The notes: generated by a model not told the origin, from the sequence alone. A DNA stretch of 64,000 bases from Qingrenia yutianensis (GCF_014385105.1 NZ_JACRTE010000005.1:1-64000); one strand, 5' to 3'. Positions 43,446-51,730 are shown, counted from the stretch's first letter. Numbers and translations: made by a program.

Positions 43446-44792
43446 TCAAACCACGCCGTGTGCAAGCATAGATTCCGCAACTTTGAGGAAGCCTGCAATG
43501 TTAGCACCGTAAACGAGGTTGTCTGCGTGACCGTATTCTTTAGCGGCAGACGACGCATTTTTGTAGATGTTAACCATAATATCTTTGAGTTTAGCGTCAA
43601 CTTCTTCAAAAGTCCACGAATATCTCATAGAGTTCTGGCTCATTTCAAGCGCAGATGTTGCTACACCGCCTGCGTTTGCGGCTTTTGCAGGTCCGAAAAG
43701 GACTTTGCTCGAAATGAATGTTTCGATAGCTTCGGGAGTAGAAGGCATATTTGCACCCTCGCCGACAGCCGTAACGCCGTTTGCAACGAGGATTTTTGCG
43801 CTTTCTTCGTCAATTTCATTCTGTGTTGCGCAGGGAAGTGCAACGTCGCATTTGATTGTCCAGACGCCTTTGCAGCCCTCGTGATATTCAGCGTCTTTAT
43901 GGTAGTTAAGATACTCTTTAATTCTCTTTCTCTCAACTTCTTTAATCTGTTTAACAGCGTCTAAATCAATGCCGTTTTTATCGTAAATGTAGCCGTTCGA
44001 GTCGGAAAGCGCAACAACCTTTGCACCAAGCTCTGTTGCTTTTTCGGCAGCGTAAATAGCAACGTTGCCCGAACCGGAAACAACAACGGTAGCGCCTTTA
44101 AGCGACTTGCCTTTTTCGTTGAGCATTTCCTCTGTGAAGTAGCAAAGACCGTAGCCTGTAGCCTCTTTTCTTGCGAGCGAACCGCCGTATGTAAGGCCTT
44201 TGCCGGTAAGAACGCCTGTAAACTCGTTGCGGAGTCTTTTGTACTGACCGAAGAGGTAGCCGATTTCTCTTGCGCCTACGCCGATGTCACCTGCGGGAAC
44301 GTCTGTATCTGCGCCGATGTGTTTGGAAAGCTCTGTCATAAAGCTCTGGCAGAAACGCATAACTTCCATATCCGATTTGCCTTTGGGGTCGAAATCACTT
44401 CCGCCCTTGCCGCCGCCGATGGGAAGACCTGTGAGCGAGTTTTTGAAAACCTGTTCAAAACCGAGGAATTTGATAATGCCTTCATAAACAGACGGGTGAA
44501 ATCTCAAACCGCCCTTGTAAGGTCCGATAGCGCTGTTAAACTGCACTCTGAAACCTCTGTTAACCTGTACTTTGCCGTTATCGTCAACCCAGGGAACTCT
44601 GAATTTTATAATTCTTTCAGGCTCAACAAGGCTTTCTATAACGCCGGACGTAACAAATTCCGGTCTTTTTTCAACAACAGGTTCGAGCGACTCCAAAACC
44701 TCTCTTACAGCCTGATGAAATTCAGGTTCTGCCGGGTTTCTTTTTTCAACTCGCGCCATCAATTCTTTTAAATATTCATTCTTTAAGCTCAA
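43446..44792 (-). CDS. gdhA: glutamate dehydrogenase, hexameric NADP-type
   Basis: 448 residues, typical for the hexameric class. Start is TTG 44792, 8 nt after GGAGG. Substrate-site motifs GPYKGGLRFHPSV, GLPIGGGKGGSDFDPKGKSD and PAGDIGVGAREIGYLFG are intact, and the dinucleotide motif VVVSGSGNVAIYAAEKA follows. It interconverts glutamate and 2-oxoglutarate plus ammonia and probably assimilates ammonia. Codon use indicates strong expression. A TTGCAA/TACAAT promoter-like pair lies in the 170-bp gap upstream, which holds no other gene. Confidence 0.95.
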   Translation of the reverse strand: MSLKNEYLKELMARVEKRNPAEPEFHQAVREVLESLEPVVEKRPEFVTSGVIESLVEPERIIKFRVPWVDDNGKVQVNRGFRVQFNSAIGPYKGGLRFHPSVYEGIIKFLGFEQVFKNSLTGLPIGGGKGGSDFDPKGKSDMEVMRFCQSFMTELSKHIGADTDVPAGDIGVGAREIGYLFGQYKRLRNEFTGVLTGKGLTYGGSLARKEATGYGLCYFTEEMLNEKGKSLKGATVVVSGSGNVAIYAAEKATELGAKVVALSDSNGYIYDKNGIDLDAVKQIKEVERKRIKEYLNYHKDAEYHEGCKGVWTIKCDVALPCATQNEIDEESAKILVANGVTAVGEGANMPSTPEAIETFISSKVLFGPAKAANAGGVATSALEMSQNSMRYSWTFEEVDAKLKDIMVNIYKNASSAAKEYGHADNLVYGANIAGFLKVAESMLAHGVV

Positions 44793-44962
44793 TTTGCAAA
44801 CCTCCTTATAAAATTAACAACATTATTGTACTATAAAATCTTCAAAATTGCAAGTTTTTTGCGCGATTTTTTTAAAATTTTTGTGTTTCGGCACAAAGAA
44901 ACGTGTAAAATTAAGTTTTTCGGCACATTTTTGCAATATCAAACCTTGTAAAATTCATATTT

Positions 44963-45799
44963 TCACATTTTCGACATATAAAATTTACGGTATTCGAGCG
45001 GTGTTTTCAAAAACCTTTTGCGGAACGAATATGTAAAAAACGACTCGTCGGAAAATCCGCACAGCGACGCGACGGTTTTTATGGGATAATCGGTCTCGCC
45101 GAGAAGCACCCTCGCATTTTCAAAGCGTATTCTTATAAGGTATTCGGTGGGCGTAACGCCCGTTTCGGCTTTAAAAAGACGTGCAAAATAGTTGGGGCTT
45201 AAGTTTGTCACATCGGAGAGTTTTTTCAGCGTGATTTTACGTCTGAAATTCTCCTGAATATACTCGGTTGCAATATCGACCGCACTTTTCGCCGTACTGC
45301 TTAAATTGTCGCTTTGGCGGATACTGTCCGCCGCAAGAACATACATAAGTTCGCTCACAAGGCGGTTTTGCGCCGCTTTGCAGATTGGGTTGGGATAAGA
45401 ATTTCGGCAAAGCTTTTCAAAAATGCGCATATAATCCACGTCGTGCGACGGGCGGATTATGCTCGGAAGCATATTCATAACGGGATTATCAAACTTTTGC
45501 TGGACACTGCCCGTACGCTGACGGATATACTCGCCCTCGGGAATGTCGATTTTACCGCTGAAATCGAGCGACAGGATATAGCAGTCGTAACTTTCGCCGT
45601 AGCTGAAAACCACCTCGCCGGGACGGCGGATAACCACCGAGCCTTTTCCGACAGGAAATTCTTTTCCGTTTATATTCATAGTTCGGCTGCCGCTCAAATA
45701 GTAGTCGATTTCGTAGTCCTTAACCGTGCGGACAACCTTTTCGGAATCGCGGTAATAGAAAAAATGTATGCACTGCAAAACCTTTGTATTGTCAAACAT
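44963..45799 (-). CDS. AraC-family transcriptional regulator
   Basis: 278 residues from ATG 45799 (GGAGAGTGCT upstream). A cupin-type N-terminal domain (YYLSGSRTMNINGKEFPVGK, SVVIRRPGEVVFSY) and a C-terminal double helix-turn-helix (ITLKKLSDVTNLSPNYFARL, VASLCGFSDESFFTYSFRK). No divergent operon adjoins it; targets are unknown. Upstream is tRNA-Thr in the opposite direction. Confidence 0.85.
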   Translation of the reverse strand: MFDNTKVLQCIHFFYYRDSEKVVRTVKDYEIDYYLSGSRTMNINGKEFPVGKGSVVIRRPGEVVFSYGESYDCYILSLDFSGKIDIPEGEYIRQRTGSVQQKFDNPVMNMLPSIIRPSHDVDYMRIFEKLCRNSYPNPICKAAQNRLVSELMYVLAADSIRQSDNLSSTAKSAVDIATEYIQENFRRKITLKKLSDVTNLSPNYFARLFKAETGVTPTEYLIRIRFENARVLLGETDYPIKTVASLCGFSDESFFTYSFRKRFLKTPLEYRKFYMSKM

Positions 45800-45859
45800 A
45801 GCACTCTCCGTTTTTGTTTTGTGTAAATCACAGTTTTTGCACTTTTTTCAAAAAAACTA

Positions 45860-45888
45860 TTGACTTTTACAAGTAAAAATTGTATAAT
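45860..45888 (+). promoter_or_regulatory. promoter of tRNA-Thr
   Basis: TTGACT (45860-45865), 17-bp spacer, TATAAT (45883-45888), 28 bp before the tRNA. Confidence 0.8.
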
Positions 45889-45916
45889 ATTTTTTGTTAC
45901 TGTGAAAAACAGTTTC

Positions 45917-45992
45917 GCTGTCTTAGCTCAGCAGGCAGAGCACTTCCTTGGTAAGGAAGAGGTCGGCAGTTCGAATCTGCTAGACAGCTCCA
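45917..45992 (+). tRNA. tRNA-Thr (anticodon GGT)
   Basis: Acceptor GCTGTCT pairs with AGACAGC. D-arm, anticodon stem CTTCC/GGAAG around TTGGTAA (anticodon GGT) and T-arm GGCAG-TTCGAAT-CTGC can be drawn. Discriminator is T and CCA is encoded at 45990-45992. Confidence 0.93.
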
Positions 45993-45994
45993 CG

Positions 45995-46029
45995 TCGGAA
46001 TGGACTTTAATCCATTCCGATTTTTTATT
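45995..46029 (+). terminator. terminator of tRNA-Thr
   Basis: TCGGAATGGA pairs with TCCATTCCGA, followed by TTTTTTATT. Confidence 0.9.
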
Positions 46030-46046
46030 GCATAAAAATCTGTTTG

Positions 46047-46130
46047 CAAACGGGACTTTTGTGGGCATCGTCCCCTACGGTTTTAAACAAATTTTATTGC
46101 AGGGGGGGAGATGCAAGCATCGCCCCGTTT
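46047..46130. repeat. possible degenerate palindromic repeat
   Basis: Two related GC-rich stretches, GTGGGCATCGTCCCC (46061-46075) and GGGGGGGAGATGCAAGCATC with GCCCC (46102-46126), stand out in AT-rich intergenic DNA. They resemble halves of a dispersed palindromic element; copy number in the genome is unknown. Confidence 0.3.
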
Positions 46131-46161
46131 AAATTCTCTCACCCAAAAATTTCCCGTGTTC

Positions 46162-46998
46162 TTAAAAATTTTCTTCATTATGTGTGTCATTCTCTGTGTT
46201 ATCTTCCGGATCGATTTCCGTATTATATTCATTCTGCAAATTATCTGCACTTTCATTATCGGCATTTTCGTCATTATCCGGCTCATCATTCAAACGTTTA
46301 CCGCAATAATTGCAGAACACCGCCGACGGCGAAACAGATTTTCCGCAATGCGGACAAAAACTTTCTTCATTATTAAAACCGTTTCCGCAGATACGGCAGA
46401 ACTGCGCGTCACTGTCACACTCCGCACCGCACACACTGCACGTTTTGCCGTTGCTTTGCTCCGCCGGCTTTTCGGGTTCGGGCAGTGCTTTCGGTTTTTT
46501 TGTACGCGAATTTAAAAACACTCTCGACAAAATTGAAAACACAATTACAACAAACGGTGCTCTTGTGGGAAGAAATGTGCTCGAAATGTTAAGACCGAAA
46601 AATGAAGCGTATCGGAATTTAAAATTGAGCACCACAATAGCCGCGGCAAGCAAAAACGCGATTACGGAATTTATCACAGCTGCAACGGTGTTAAATCTGT
46701 ATGTCGTCCTTTCGGGAATAACCGCGCAGACAATCGAAACAACCGCAAGAACAATCATCACAAACGCCAAAAACGAAACAATCAGCGATGTAAGCGCAAT
46801 TTCAAACGAGCCGAAATTTCCCAAACCGGAAAATAAAAGCCTTAAACTTGAAAATAAATCCGAAATTTCAAAAAGCGTATACATTCTTTGCGCGCCCGAA
46901 TTGGTCAAAACGTTAACCCAGCCTGAACAGACGGCAATTAAAACGATAACATTCATCACCGCGGACACTATTTTTGAAATAGAATTTGCTTTTTTCAC
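46162..46998 (-). CDS. membrane protein with C-terminal zinc ribbons
   Basis: 278 residues from GTG 46998 (GGGGT upstream). Four hydrophobic helices span about 9-150 in two pairs. After a basic linker come three CxxC-type clusters: CSVCGAECDSDAQFCRICG, then SFCPHCGKSVSPSAVFCNYC. The last ~40 residues are acidic (Asp, Glu, Asn rich). Proteins pairing membrane helices with double-zinc ribbons are common in Clostridia, with no known function. Spo0A is divergent. Confidence 0.7.
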   Translation of the reverse strand: MKKANSISKIVSAVMNVIVLIAVCSGWVNVLTNSGAQRMYTLFEISDLFSSLRLLFSGLGNFGSFEIALTSLIVSFLAFVMIVLAVVSIVCAVIPERTTYRFNTVAAVINSVIAFLLAAAIVVLNFKFRYASFFGLNISSTFLPTRAPFVVIVFSILSRVFLNSRTKKPKALPEPEKPAEQSNGKTCSVCGAECDSDAQFCRICGNGFNNEESFCPHCGKSVSPSAVFCNYCGKRLNDEPDNDENADNESADNLQNEYNTEIDPEDNTENDTHNEENF

Positions 46999-47030
46999 GA
47001 TAAATTACCCCTTTTTTATCAGATATATTC

Positions 47031-47059
47031 ATTATATACCAAAATTTCGATATAATCAA
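47031..47059 (-). promoter_or_regulatory. promoter of the zinc-ribbon membrane protein gene
   Basis: Minus-strand TTGATT (47054-47059), 17-bp spacer, TATAAT (47031-47036). Confidence 0.65.
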
Positions 47060-47067
47060 CCGCAAAT

Positions 47068-47074
47068 ATCGACA
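47068..47074 (-). promoter_or_regulatory. possible 0A box
   Basis: Minus-strand TGTCGAT differs at one base from the Spo0A box TGTCGAA and lies between the divergent promoters upstream of spo0A. Short motif, so chance is possible. Confidence 0.25.
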
Positions 47075-47298
47075 AATTTTACATTTACAATTTTTTCCAC
47101 AACGGTGTCAAAAAATATTTTTGCTCAAAAAACGCCGTTTTTTTGCCTTTTTTCAATTTTCACTCCAATTTTGCCTCAAAATTTCGGCAAAAATAAATTT
47201 TATTTTGGAAAAACAGCGTTTTTCGTGAAAACACTTTTGCTAATTTTTGACATTTATGTAAATATTTGTAAATAATTGGTATTTTTAACTTGTTTTTA

Positions 47299-47327
47299 TT
47301 GTAAAAAAAGATTGAGAATTATATAAT
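47299..47327 (+). promoter_or_regulatory. promoter of spo0A
   Basis: TTGTAA (47299-47304), 17-bp spacer, TATAAT (47322-47327). The 364-bp gap before spo0A holds this, the divergent promoter and AT-rich DNA; no clear sigma-H site was seen. Confidence 0.5.
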
Positions 47328-47362
47328 TAAATTACAAAAAAGAAATATTGGAGGAAAAACGT

Positions 47363-48148
47363 ATGAATAACAAAGTTAGAGTAGTTGTTGCGGACGATAA
47401 TAAGGAATTTTGCAGAACAATGAGGGATTATTTTGCAGGTTGTGACGATATTGAGTTAATCGGTGCAGCATTTGACGGAAAAGAGGCGTATGAAATGGTG
47501 CTTCAAACCAAGCCGGACGTGCTTTTGACCGACGTTGTTATGCCAAATCTCGACGGACTCGGAGTATTGAGCAAGCTGAACAACACCTCGGAACTGACAA
47601 AAAAACCGAACGTAATCGTAATTTCGGCAATCGGCAACGATAAAATCATAAGAAGCGCAATGAACCTCGGCGCAAAATATTACATAATAAAACCTGCCGA
47701 CCTTTCGGTTATCGCAGACAGGGTAAGGGAATTTAAAGAAACAATGTCGATGTTCAAATCGGTGAAAATGCCCGGAAAACAGCAGGGCGGTTCGTTCGAC
47801 CTCGAAATGGGCGTCACCGCGATTATCCAGAAAATCGGCGTACCTGCGCATATAAAAGGCTATCAGTATATGCGCGACGCGATAATTATGGTTATAAAAG
47901 ATATGGACGCTATAAACTCGGTTACAAAAATTCTCTATCCCACCGTGGCGAAAAAGTATAACACCACGTCGTCGCGCGTTGAAAGGGCAATCCGCCACGC
48001 AATAGAGGTTGCGTGGGACAGAGGCGACCCCGAAGTCTTGGACGAAATGTTCGGCTACACAATTATGAGCAGTAAAGGAAAACCGACAAATTCCGAATTT
48101 ATTGCTATGATTTCCGATAAACTCCGTCTTGAGCTGAAAAGCGCCTGA
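47363..48148 (+). CDS. spo0A: sporulation master regulator Spo0A
   Basis: 261 residues from ATG 47363 (TGGAGGAAAAACGT upstream). The receiver domain has acidic pocket DD at 11-12, phospho-acceptor Asp57 (VLLTDVVMPNLDG) and the Lys of IIKPADLS. The C-terminal Spo0A domain reads GVTAIIQKIGVPAHIKGYQY, VAKKYNTTSSRVERAIRHAI and EVAW. Once phosphorylated it starts sporulation. The two regions make the identification firm. Gene order (no spoIVB immediately upstream) differs from Bacillus. Confidence 0.97.
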   Translation: MNNKVRVVVADDNKEFCRTMRDYFAGCDDIELIGAAFDGKEAYEMVLQTKPDVLLTDVVMPNLDGLGVLSKLNNTSELTKKPNVIVISAIGNDKIIRSAMNLGAKYYIIKPADLSVIADRVREFKETMSMFKSVKMPGKQQGGSFDLEMGVTAIIQKIGVPAHIKGYQYMRDAIIMVIKDMDAINSVTKILYPTVAKKYNTTSSRVERAIRHAIEVAWDRGDPEVLDEMFGYTIMSSKGKPTNSEFIAMISDKLRLELKSA

Positions 48149-48184
48149 TTAAAAATTTTCGCCTTATCTTCCTTATATATTGCA

Positions 48185-48222
48185 AAAACCAAAGCCGATA
48201 TTGTGCACGGCTTTGGTTTTTG
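48185..48222 (+). terminator. terminator of spo0A
   Basis: AAACCAAAGCCG pairs with CGGCTTTGGTTT, followed by TTG and a T-rich tail. Confidence 0.88.
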
Positions 48223-48237
48223 TTTTTCAGATATTTG

Positions 48238-48266
48238 TTGACAAGGTAAAAGTCTTGTGTTATAAT
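48238..48266 (+). promoter_or_regulatory. promoter of the methyltransferase gene
   Basis: TTGACA (48238-48243), 17-bp spacer, TATAAT (48261-48266): full consensus. Confidence 0.85.
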
Positions 48267-48300
48267 TAAACGCTATTCAGTAATCATCAAGGAGGTTTTT

Positions 48301-49206
48301 ATGGAAGATAGAAGCGGTATCACCTCGCTTATGTCGGCGTTTGCAAGGGCGGTGCACGCGGAATATGAAGAAAATCCCGTGTTACGCGACACTCTTGCGC
48401 GCAAGCTTTTGAGTGATGACGAGTACAAAATGATTGAAAATTATGTTTTGAGCGGTATGGATTTTTTTGAGCCGGACAAAAAAGGCTGTTTTTCGTCCGA
48501 CACCGATGCACTGCGGTATCTTGTGAACACACACCTTGCCCCCACTCCGCTTTGCCGAAGCGCATACTGCGAAAACGCGCTTAAAACCGCAGTTAGAACG
48601 GGAACAGAGCAATATGTGATTTTGGGCGCCGGACTTGACACATTTGCGTTCCGCGAAAAAGAATTTGCGGAAAAATATAAAATTTTTGAGCTTGACCACC
48701 CCAAAACACAGACAGACAAGCTTATGCGCATAAAGCGTGCAAATTGGGAAATTCCTCAAAATTTAACCTTTGTCAATATTGATTTCACCACCGGCAATAT
48801 AGCGGCAAAGCTTGTTAAAAACGGCTTTAATCCGCAGAAAAAAACGTTTTTCTCGTGGCTCGGCGTAAGCTATTATCTCTACCGCAGCGAAATCGAAAAC
48901 ACGCTTAAATCACTGCGCCAAATTATGGCGGACGGCAGTACAATCGTTTTCGACTATGCCGGCGCAGAACTGTTTACGTCCAAAGTCCGCCGTGTGCAGA
49001 ATATGATTGCTATGGCAAAAGCGGGCGGTGAAGAAATGAAATCGTCGTTTGATTTTATGAGCGCCGAGCTGATGATGTCCGATTTGGGATTTTTGGTATA
49101 TGAACACCTCACCCCAAAAGATATTCAGTCGCAGATTATTAAAAACGGCAGCATAAAAGCATTTGAACATATAAATTATATCCAGGCAGTGTATAAAAGA
49201 AAGTAA
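48301..49206 (+). CDS. LCMT/PPM-family SAM-dependent methyltransferase
   Basis: 301 residues. YVILGAGLDTFAFRE is the SAM-binding motif of the leucine-carboxyl-methyltransferase-like family; FELDHPKTQTDK and FFSWLGVSYYL are further hallmarks. Bacterial members methylate carboxyl groups of small molecules or polyketide intermediates; the substrate here is unknown. It has a consensus promoter and an AAGGAGG site, so it is probably well expressed. Confidence 0.82.
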   Translation: MEDRSGITSLMSAFARAVHAEYEENPVLRDTLARKLLSDDEYKMIENYVLSGMDFFEPDKKGCFSSDTDALRYLVNTHLAPTPLCRSAYCENALKTAVRTGTEQYVILGAGLDTFAFREKEFAEKYKIFELDHPKTQTDKLMRIKRANWEIPQNLTFVNIDFTTGNIAAKLVKNGFNPQKKTFFSWLGVSYYLYRSEIENTLKSLRQIMADGSTIVFDYAGAELFTSKVRRVQNMIAMAKAGGEEMKSSFDFMSAELMMSDLGFLVYEHLTPKDIQSQIIKNGSIKAFEHINYIQAVYKRK

Positions 49207-49209
49207 AAT

Positions 49210-49244
49210 AACCGCACATAAATTTTTGGTGCGGTTGTTTTTTT
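49210..49244 (+). terminator. terminator of the methyltransferase gene
   Basis: AACCGCAC pairs with GTGCGGTT, followed by a T-run. Confidence 0.8.
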
Positions 49245-49337
49245 GATTAAAATTTGCACAGTAATCATCAATCGGAATAATCCGAATAGACCGAGTGTAC
49301 CTTTTTGCGGAAAAGTGCTGGAAGCTGTGTTTTTGAA

Positions 49338-49370
49338 TAAAAAACACGACAAGCCAAAAGACCTGCCGTG
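49338..49370 (-). terminator. terminator of ssrA
   Basis: Minus-strand CACGGCAGGTC pairs imperfectly with GGCTTGTCGTG, followed by six T. Confidence 0.75.
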
Positions 49371-49373
49371 ACG

Positions 49374-49725
49374 TGGTGGAGATGAGGAGAATCGAACTCC
49401 TGTCCGAAAATCTATTCGCCAAAGGCTCTCCGAGTGCAGTTTGTGATTAAAATTTCCTCGGTAAAACGCGCACAAACACGCGTTAAATCAAGGTAGCTCT
49501 ATTGTCCGTGGCGCGCTATAGAGCGTCACGCGTTCACGTTCACCGCTGAAGATGACACCCTTTTTGCAGAACGCGGTTATTCCGCAAAAGGATGGCTGCC
49601 GTTAATTAGGCAGCGTAAGCTAAATTATCGTTAGCGTTTATATTTAGAATTTGGGATTTTTAAGCGGTTCCCGCCGCTACTCGCTCCTTCGGGTGCAAAA
49701 TCCCCGTCGAAACCATTGCATCCCC
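49374..49725 (-). ncRNA. ssrA: transfer-messenger RNA
   Basis: Minus-strand 5' end GGGGATGCAATGGTTTCGAC and 3' end with TTCGATTCTCCTCATCTCC plus encoded CCA form the tRNA-like domain (acceptor GGGGATG/CATCTCC). The tag frame at 49635-49606 reads ANDNLAYAA then TAA. About 352 nt, typical for one-piece tmRNA. It frees stalled ribosomes and tags the product for proteolysis. Confidence 0.95.
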
Positions 49726-49737
49726 GTATATGCATAA

Positions 49738-49766
49738 ATTTTATCACATTTTTCATCAAAAGTCAA
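49738..49766 (-). promoter_or_regulatory. promoter of ssrA
   Basis: Minus-strand TTGACT (49761-49766), 17-bp spacer, TAAAAT (49738-49743). Confidence 0.7.
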
Positions 49767-49825
49767 TTAAAATTATCCCCCAAAAAACTGCAAATTATGT
49801 TTTTATTCGCCAATAAAATTTATTC

Positions 49826-49854
49826 TTGCAAATTTTAACAAACTGTGATATAAT
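49826..49854 (+). promoter_or_regulatory. promoter of the nucleotidyltransferase gene
   Basis: TTGCAA (49826-49831), 17-bp spacer, TATAAT (49849-49854). Confidence 0.65.
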
Positions 49855-49893
49855 ATTTCTGTTGCAAATTTTATTCACTTGGGGGTAGTGTTT

Positions 49894-50721
49894 ATGAATT
49901 CAACTCTGTTGGTAATGGCGGCAGGGGCAGGCAGCCGTTTCGGCGGTCTGAAACAAATTGAGCCGGTGGGCAAAAACGGCGAAGTTCTGCTTGACTATTC
50001 GGTTTACGACGCGGTTAATGCAGGCTTTACAAAAGTTGTTTTTGTCATAAAAAAATCTATGGAAAAAGATTTCCGTGAGATAATCGGCAAAAGAATTGAG
50101 AAAAAAGTTGACGTTGCATATGCGTTTCAGGAGCTTGACGACCTTCCCGGCGGATTTGCGCCCGTTAAAGACAGGGTTAAACCTTGGGGCACGGTTCAGG
50201 CGGTGCTGTGCGCGAAAGACGTTGCGGATACGCCGTTTGCGGTTATAAATTCCGACGATTACTACGGCAGAAACGTTTACAAAATTTTGACCGACCATTT
50301 CAACGCGTCAAGCGAAATGTGTATGGCGGCATACGAGCTGGGCAACACGTTGAGCGACAACGGAACGGTTACGCGCGGAGTGTGCGAGGTGGAAAACGGA
50401 TATTTAAAGAGCGTTACCGAGCATTATAACCTCGACAAAACCACCGATTTACCGCTTGACACAAAGGTTTCAATGAATATTTGGGGATTTATGCCCGACA
50501 TTTTTGCAAAGCTTGAAAACGGTTTTGTAAATTTCTTAAAAGACCTCAAAGACCCGCTCAAAGGTGAGTATATCCTCCCCGTTTTTGTGGACGAGCTTAT
50601 AAAAAATGAGAACGCAAAAGTTAAAGTTTTGACATCGAAAGACACGTGGCTCGGTATGACATACCGCGAAGATTTGCCCTTTGTTAAGGCAGAAATGGCA
50701 AAACTCGATTATAAATTTTAG
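49894..50721 (+). CDS. sugar-phosphate nucleotidyltransferase-like protein
   Basis: 275 residues from ATG 49894 (GGGGGTAG upstream). The N-terminal LLVMAAGAGSRFGGLKQIEP is the nucleotide-binding signature, FAVINSDDYYG the metal-binding Asp motif, and MTYREDLPFVKAEM closes the protein. It resembles NDP-sugar pyrophosphorylases (GlmU/RfbA fold), but a family member of this short type without the hexapeptide domain has no fixed substrate. It is the last chromosomal gene before the integrated element. Confidence 0.8.
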   Translation: MNSTLLVMAAGAGSRFGGLKQIEPVGKNGEVLLDYSVYDAVNAGFTKVVFVIKKSMEKDFREIIGKRIEKKVDVAYAFQELDDLPGGFAPVKDRVKPWGTVQAVLCAKDVADTPFAVINSDDYYGRNVYKILTDHFNASSEMCMAAYELGNTLSDNGTVTRGVCEVENGYLKSVTEHYNLDKTTDLPLDTKVSMNIWGFMPDIFAKLENGFVNFLKDLKDPLKGEYILPVFVDELIKNENAKVKVLTSKDTWLGMTYREDLPFVKAEMAKLDYKF

Positions 50722-50728
50722 TTAACCG

Positions 50729-50758
50729 CAACCGCAGACAAGCCGTCTGCGGTTTTTG
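50729..50758 (+). terminator. terminator of the nucleotidyltransferase gene
   Basis: ACCGCAGAC pairs with GTCTGCGGT, followed by TTTTG. Confidence 0.88.
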
Positions 50759-50765
50759 TTTATAC

Positions 50766-50802
50766 AAAAAAGACAACCCATTTTTCTGAAAATGGGTTGT
50801 CA
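50766..50802 (-). terminator. terminator of the tRNA-Ser gene
   Basis: Minus-strand GACAACCCATTTT pairs with AAAATGGGTTGTC, followed by six T. It belongs to the tRNA-Ser whose 3' half follows. Confidence 0.85.
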
Positions 50803-50807
50803 AATAT

Positions 50808-50866
50808 TGGCGGACAGGGTGGGATTCGAACCCACGAGCCGCTTGCGCGACTACCTGATTTCGAGT
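50808..50866 (-). pseudogene. 3' half of tRNA-Ser (anticodon loop CGA to CCA), attachment site
   Basis: On the minus strand the sequence runs from the anticodon loop CTCGAAA through anticodon-stem strand TCAGG, a long serine-type variable arm, T-arm GTGGG-TTCGAAT-CCCAC, acceptor strand CCTGTCC, discriminator G and encoded CCA. No matching D-arm or 5' acceptor strand (GGACAGG) lies next to it. The gene has therefore been split by insertion, and the break at the anticodon loop is the usual crossover site of tyrosine integrases. Confidence 0.85.
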
Positions 50867-50917
50867 GTTGTATAAATACATTCTCAAAAGGAAAAATAAA
50901 TACTGATAAGAAACTTC

Positions 50918-50972
50918 AAAAGGAGCTGAAAACCTTGATATATTCGGGGTTTTCAGCTCCTTTTCTTTTGCT
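50918..50972 (+). terminator. long hairpin near the left end of the element
   Basis: AAAAGGAGCTGAAAACC pairs perfectly with GGTTTTCAGCTCCTTTT, followed by CTTTT. It can insulate the element from chromosomal transcription in both directions. Confidence 0.75.
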
Positions 50973-51030
50973 TTCGGCATAAAAACTTGCAGCTTTCAAA
51001 GTCTTGGTTTTTGCAGAAAAATTTCATTTT

Positions 51031-51050
51031 GGGCAAAACGAGGGCAAAAC
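51031..51050 (+). repeat. two direct repeats, possible integrase arm sites
   Basis: GGGCAAAAC occurs at 51031 and again at 51042, an 11-bp period, about 170 bp inside the tRNA boundary. Tyrosine integrases bind such short repeats flanking the core site. Confidence 0.35.
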
Positions 51051-51099
51051 AAAAAGGCAGATAAAAGGAGTTAAAACAAGTTAAGAGAAAGGCAGAGTT

Positions 51100-51387
51100 A
51101 TGGACAAAAAATGGTGCAAATTTTGTGAGCAATGGTTAGAAGATTCTCCTGATATTTTAACCGTGCTTGAAATAAAAGCGATTACGGGTTATTGCAAAAC
51201 CTCGGTTCAGGGATGGATTGACAGAGGCTTGATAAAAGCCTTTTTGACAGGCAGATCAAACAAAATTCCAAAGTCATCACTGCTTGAATTTATGAGCAGC
51301 AGCAAATTTTACAATATGCACGTAAAATCAAAGAAACTTAAGGCAAAATTACAAGAATTTGAAAGGATGATTGACAATGAAAATTAG
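51100..51387 (+). CDS. small helix-turn-helix protein of the element
   Basis: 95 residues. The middle (LTVLEIKAITGYCKTSVQGW, then DRGLIKAFLTGRSNKIPKSS) resembles MerR/excisionase-type winged helices in which a specific residue pair selects DNA. AGAGAAAGG precedes the ATG and its end overlaps tnpV by 11 bp. Such proteins are frequent partners of TnpV in Clostridial elements. Role in DNA binding is inferred. Confidence 0.6.
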   Translation: MDKKWCKFCEQWLEDSPDILTVLEIKAITGYCKTSVQGWIDRGLIKAFLTGRSNKIPKSSLLEFMSSSKFYNMHVKSKKLKAKLQEFERMIDNEN

Positions 51388-51730
51388 TTATACAAAATAC
51401 GGAGATTATTATTTACCCGACTTGACCGTGCCAAACAAAGAGTACAATATCGGCAGATTCGGAATGATGCGTTTAAGGTACATAAAAGCTCACCGCAGTT
51501 GTTTTTATACAAGTTTGAAGCTCAGCGGCAAGTTGATGGATTACATTCAGGAAACTGACAACAGCGCACAGCAAATGTATGATGACATCATAAGCAAATT
51601 CAGAAAAAGCATTGATTCGACTTGCACCGATCAAATGGAATGGGTGCGGCGTATGAATTTTGCAAGGCATTATGCGGAGGAACTTGTGCTTGCCGAATAT
51701 GTTTACCCGGAAGGAGTTGAGCGAGAATGA
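51377..51730 (+). CDS. tnpV: TnpV-family element protein
   Basis: 117 residues from ATG 51377 (AAAGGATG upstream). The pattern YTKYGDYYLPDLTVP, GRFGMMRLRYIKAHRSCFYT, LKLSGKLMDYI, QMEWVRRMNFARHYAEELV matches TnpV, a small protein carried by many Clostridial transposons and integrative elements. Function is unknown. Its stop overlaps the next gene by 4 bp. Confidence 0.75.
   Translation: MKISYTKYGDYYLPDLTVPNKEYNIGRFGMMRLRYIKAHRSCFYTSLKLSGKLMDYIQETDNSAQQMYDDIISKFRKSIDSTCTDQMEWVRRMNFARHYAEELVLAEYVYPEGVERE

Noticed and set aside
46310..47275. Plus-strand open frame of 321 codons opposite the zinc-ribbon membrane protein
   Set aside because: The minus strand has paired CxxC motifs, membrane helices, a promoter and a ribosome site; the plus frame runs into intergenic DNA and promoters.
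50808..50866. A complete tRNA gene at the element boundary
   Set aside because: There is no 5' acceptor strand, D-arm or 5' anticodon-stem strand on the right side; only the 3' half exists.
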